Shown here piece after piece: positions 4,962 to 5,643 of a DNA stretch of 5,643 nt. The stretch spans positions 1 to 5,643 of the forward strand of contig JALSOD010000009.1 in the NCBI GenBank assembly GCA_026986655.1, read 5' to 3'. Below the pieces are notes generated by a model, which had not been told where the DNA came from, ran no database searches, and worked only from the letters and a program-made list of their open reading frames with translations. How positions within the stretch are numbered: the first letter of the stretch is position 1; each line of letters begins with the position of its first letter. The position numbers and the translations under genes are program-made. The stretch is from Caldifarciminota bacterium. Its GTDB lineage: Bacteria > Hydrothermota > Hydrothermia > B15-G9 > WFZT01.

Positions 4962-5643
4962 TTTTTCTCGATTAGATCGTACAAACCCGCTATCATCTCT
5001 CCGAGTAAACCCACAGTAAAAATAATTAGTCCGGCAAGGATAAGGAACATGGTCAAGTAGATTAGAGGACGGTAACCGTGGTGCTTAAACACCCTGAGAT
5101 AAATGGCAAAAAGGCCAACAAGTACGCCAAGGACAGTTGAGATTGTTCCGATCGAGCCGAAGAAAAGCATGGGTTTTCTCATGAACGATATCTGGAATTT
5201 GACGGCAAGGAGGTCAAAAACTCCAATAATGACCCTCTTCATCCCTTTGTATTTTGATTCACCACCTGTACGTGGATATAGGGTTACCTCGACCTCAGCA
5301 AGTCTATATCCTTTGTAAAACGCAAGTGGAACAATGTATCTGTGCCAATCCTTTCTCAAAGGGATATTTTCTATAATCTCCTTTTTGAAAGCCTTGATGG
5401 AATTCATATCAGATACGGGGAGACCAAAAAGTAATTGTGAGAGTTTGTTGTAAACCTTTGAAACAAACGCCTTTTCGTACTTACCTTTCTTCTTACCTGT
5501 CACGAGATCATATCCACTTTCTATCATGTAGGAGATCATCTTCTCTACATCATCAAGGTGGAATTGAAGATCAGCCGGGAAGAATACCAGTATTTTACCA
5601 CGTGCATAGCGTGCCCCTGTCTCCAGAGCTGCGGTGACTCCAA
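4949..5643 (-). CDS. GT2 glycosyltransferase, polyprenyl-phosphate (DPM1/GtrB-like) type, N-terminus beyond window
   Basis: 230 codons are visible; the gene enters from the right edge. Relatives transfer a sugar from a nucleotide donor to a membrane polyprenyl phosphate, for use in wall, glycolipid or glycoprotein modification. Visible-residue landmarks (first complete codon = 1): GVTAALETGARYARGKILVF (1-20), FPADLQFHLDDVEKM (21-35), GYDLVTGKKK (43-52), then the SDMNSIKAFKKEI and WHRYIVPLA blocks, GGESKYKGMKR (126-136) and two C-terminal membrane helices (about 158-182 and 193-217) ending LLGEMIAGLYDLIEKK. These two helices are typical of the DPM1/GtrB group. One oddity: the DxD-type motif is normally DADLQ and here reads PADLQ, so its first Asp is missing. 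The Met at 5539 is internal, since homology continues upstream. The gene is first, as far as visible, in a tightly overlapping operon with an unrelated ABC importer. Confidence 0.9.
   Translation of the reverse strand, partial: GVTAALETGARYARGKILVFFPADLQFHLDDVEKMISYMIESGYDLVTGKKKGKYEKAFVSKVYNKLSQLLFGLPVSDMNSIKAFKKEIIENIPLRKDWHRYIVPLAFYKGYRLAEVEVTLYPRTGGESKYKGMKRVIIGVFDLLAVKFQISFMRKPMLFFGSIGTISTVLGVLVGLFAIYLRVFKHHGYRPLIYLTMFLILAGLIIFTVGLLGEMIAGLYDLIEKKCRD

Overview
The window reads as ordinary chromosome from a low-GC (roughly 40% by eye) bacterium, not a phage or mobile element. Bacterial origin is suggested by two well-spaced sigma70-type promoters (TTGACA-N17-TAAAAT before the ArsR gene, TTGAAA-N17-TAATAT before the tRNA), an encoded CCA on the tRNA, and a bacterial-type Dph6-like protein. 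No start codon has a convincing Shine-Dalgarno sequence. Three genes carry TAAAAT so close to ATG that their mRNAs should be leaderless or nearly so. Archaeal origin is less likely but not excluded, and I cannot name a phylum.

Layout, left to right. Positions 1-960 (minus) hold most of a cation diffusion facilitator (CDF) metal exporter whose C-terminus runs into a NifX/NifB-like domain before leaving the window. Next come a tRNA-Val(CAC) gene on the minus strand with its own promoter and a 288-nt intergenic stretch with a foldable element. A plus-strand glyoxalase II-like metallo-beta-lactamase-fold hydrolase (1412-2038) follows. It converges on, and overlaps by 29 nt, a minus-strand PP-loop ATPase of the Dph6 (diphthine-ammonia ligase-like) family (2010-2675). 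A 260-nt AT-rich divergent region with dyads and direct repeats leads to a plus-strand ArsR-type regulator (2936-3277).

The right half is a minus-strand cluster read from right to left: a GT2 polyprenyl-phosphate-type glycosyltransferase (partial, 4949-5643), a FecCD/BtuC-type permease (4020-4961) and a FecE/BtuD-type ATPase (3269-4030). Consecutive reading frames overlap by 13 and 11 nt, so this is almost certainly one operon with coupled translation. Permease plus ATPase should form the inner-membrane core of an importer for an iron chelate, haem or cobalamin; no substrate-binding protein is visible. The ArsR gene ends tail-to-tail with the ATPase gene (9-nt overlap) and could regulate it, but this is only positional.

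I see no CRISPR, insertion sequence, phage or toxin-antitoxin module, and nothing that clearly amounts to a new system. The points most worth checking are the leaderless promoter pattern, the foldable intergenic element, the CDF-NifX fusion, the altered DxD motif of the glycosyltransferase and the dyads before the ArsR gene.
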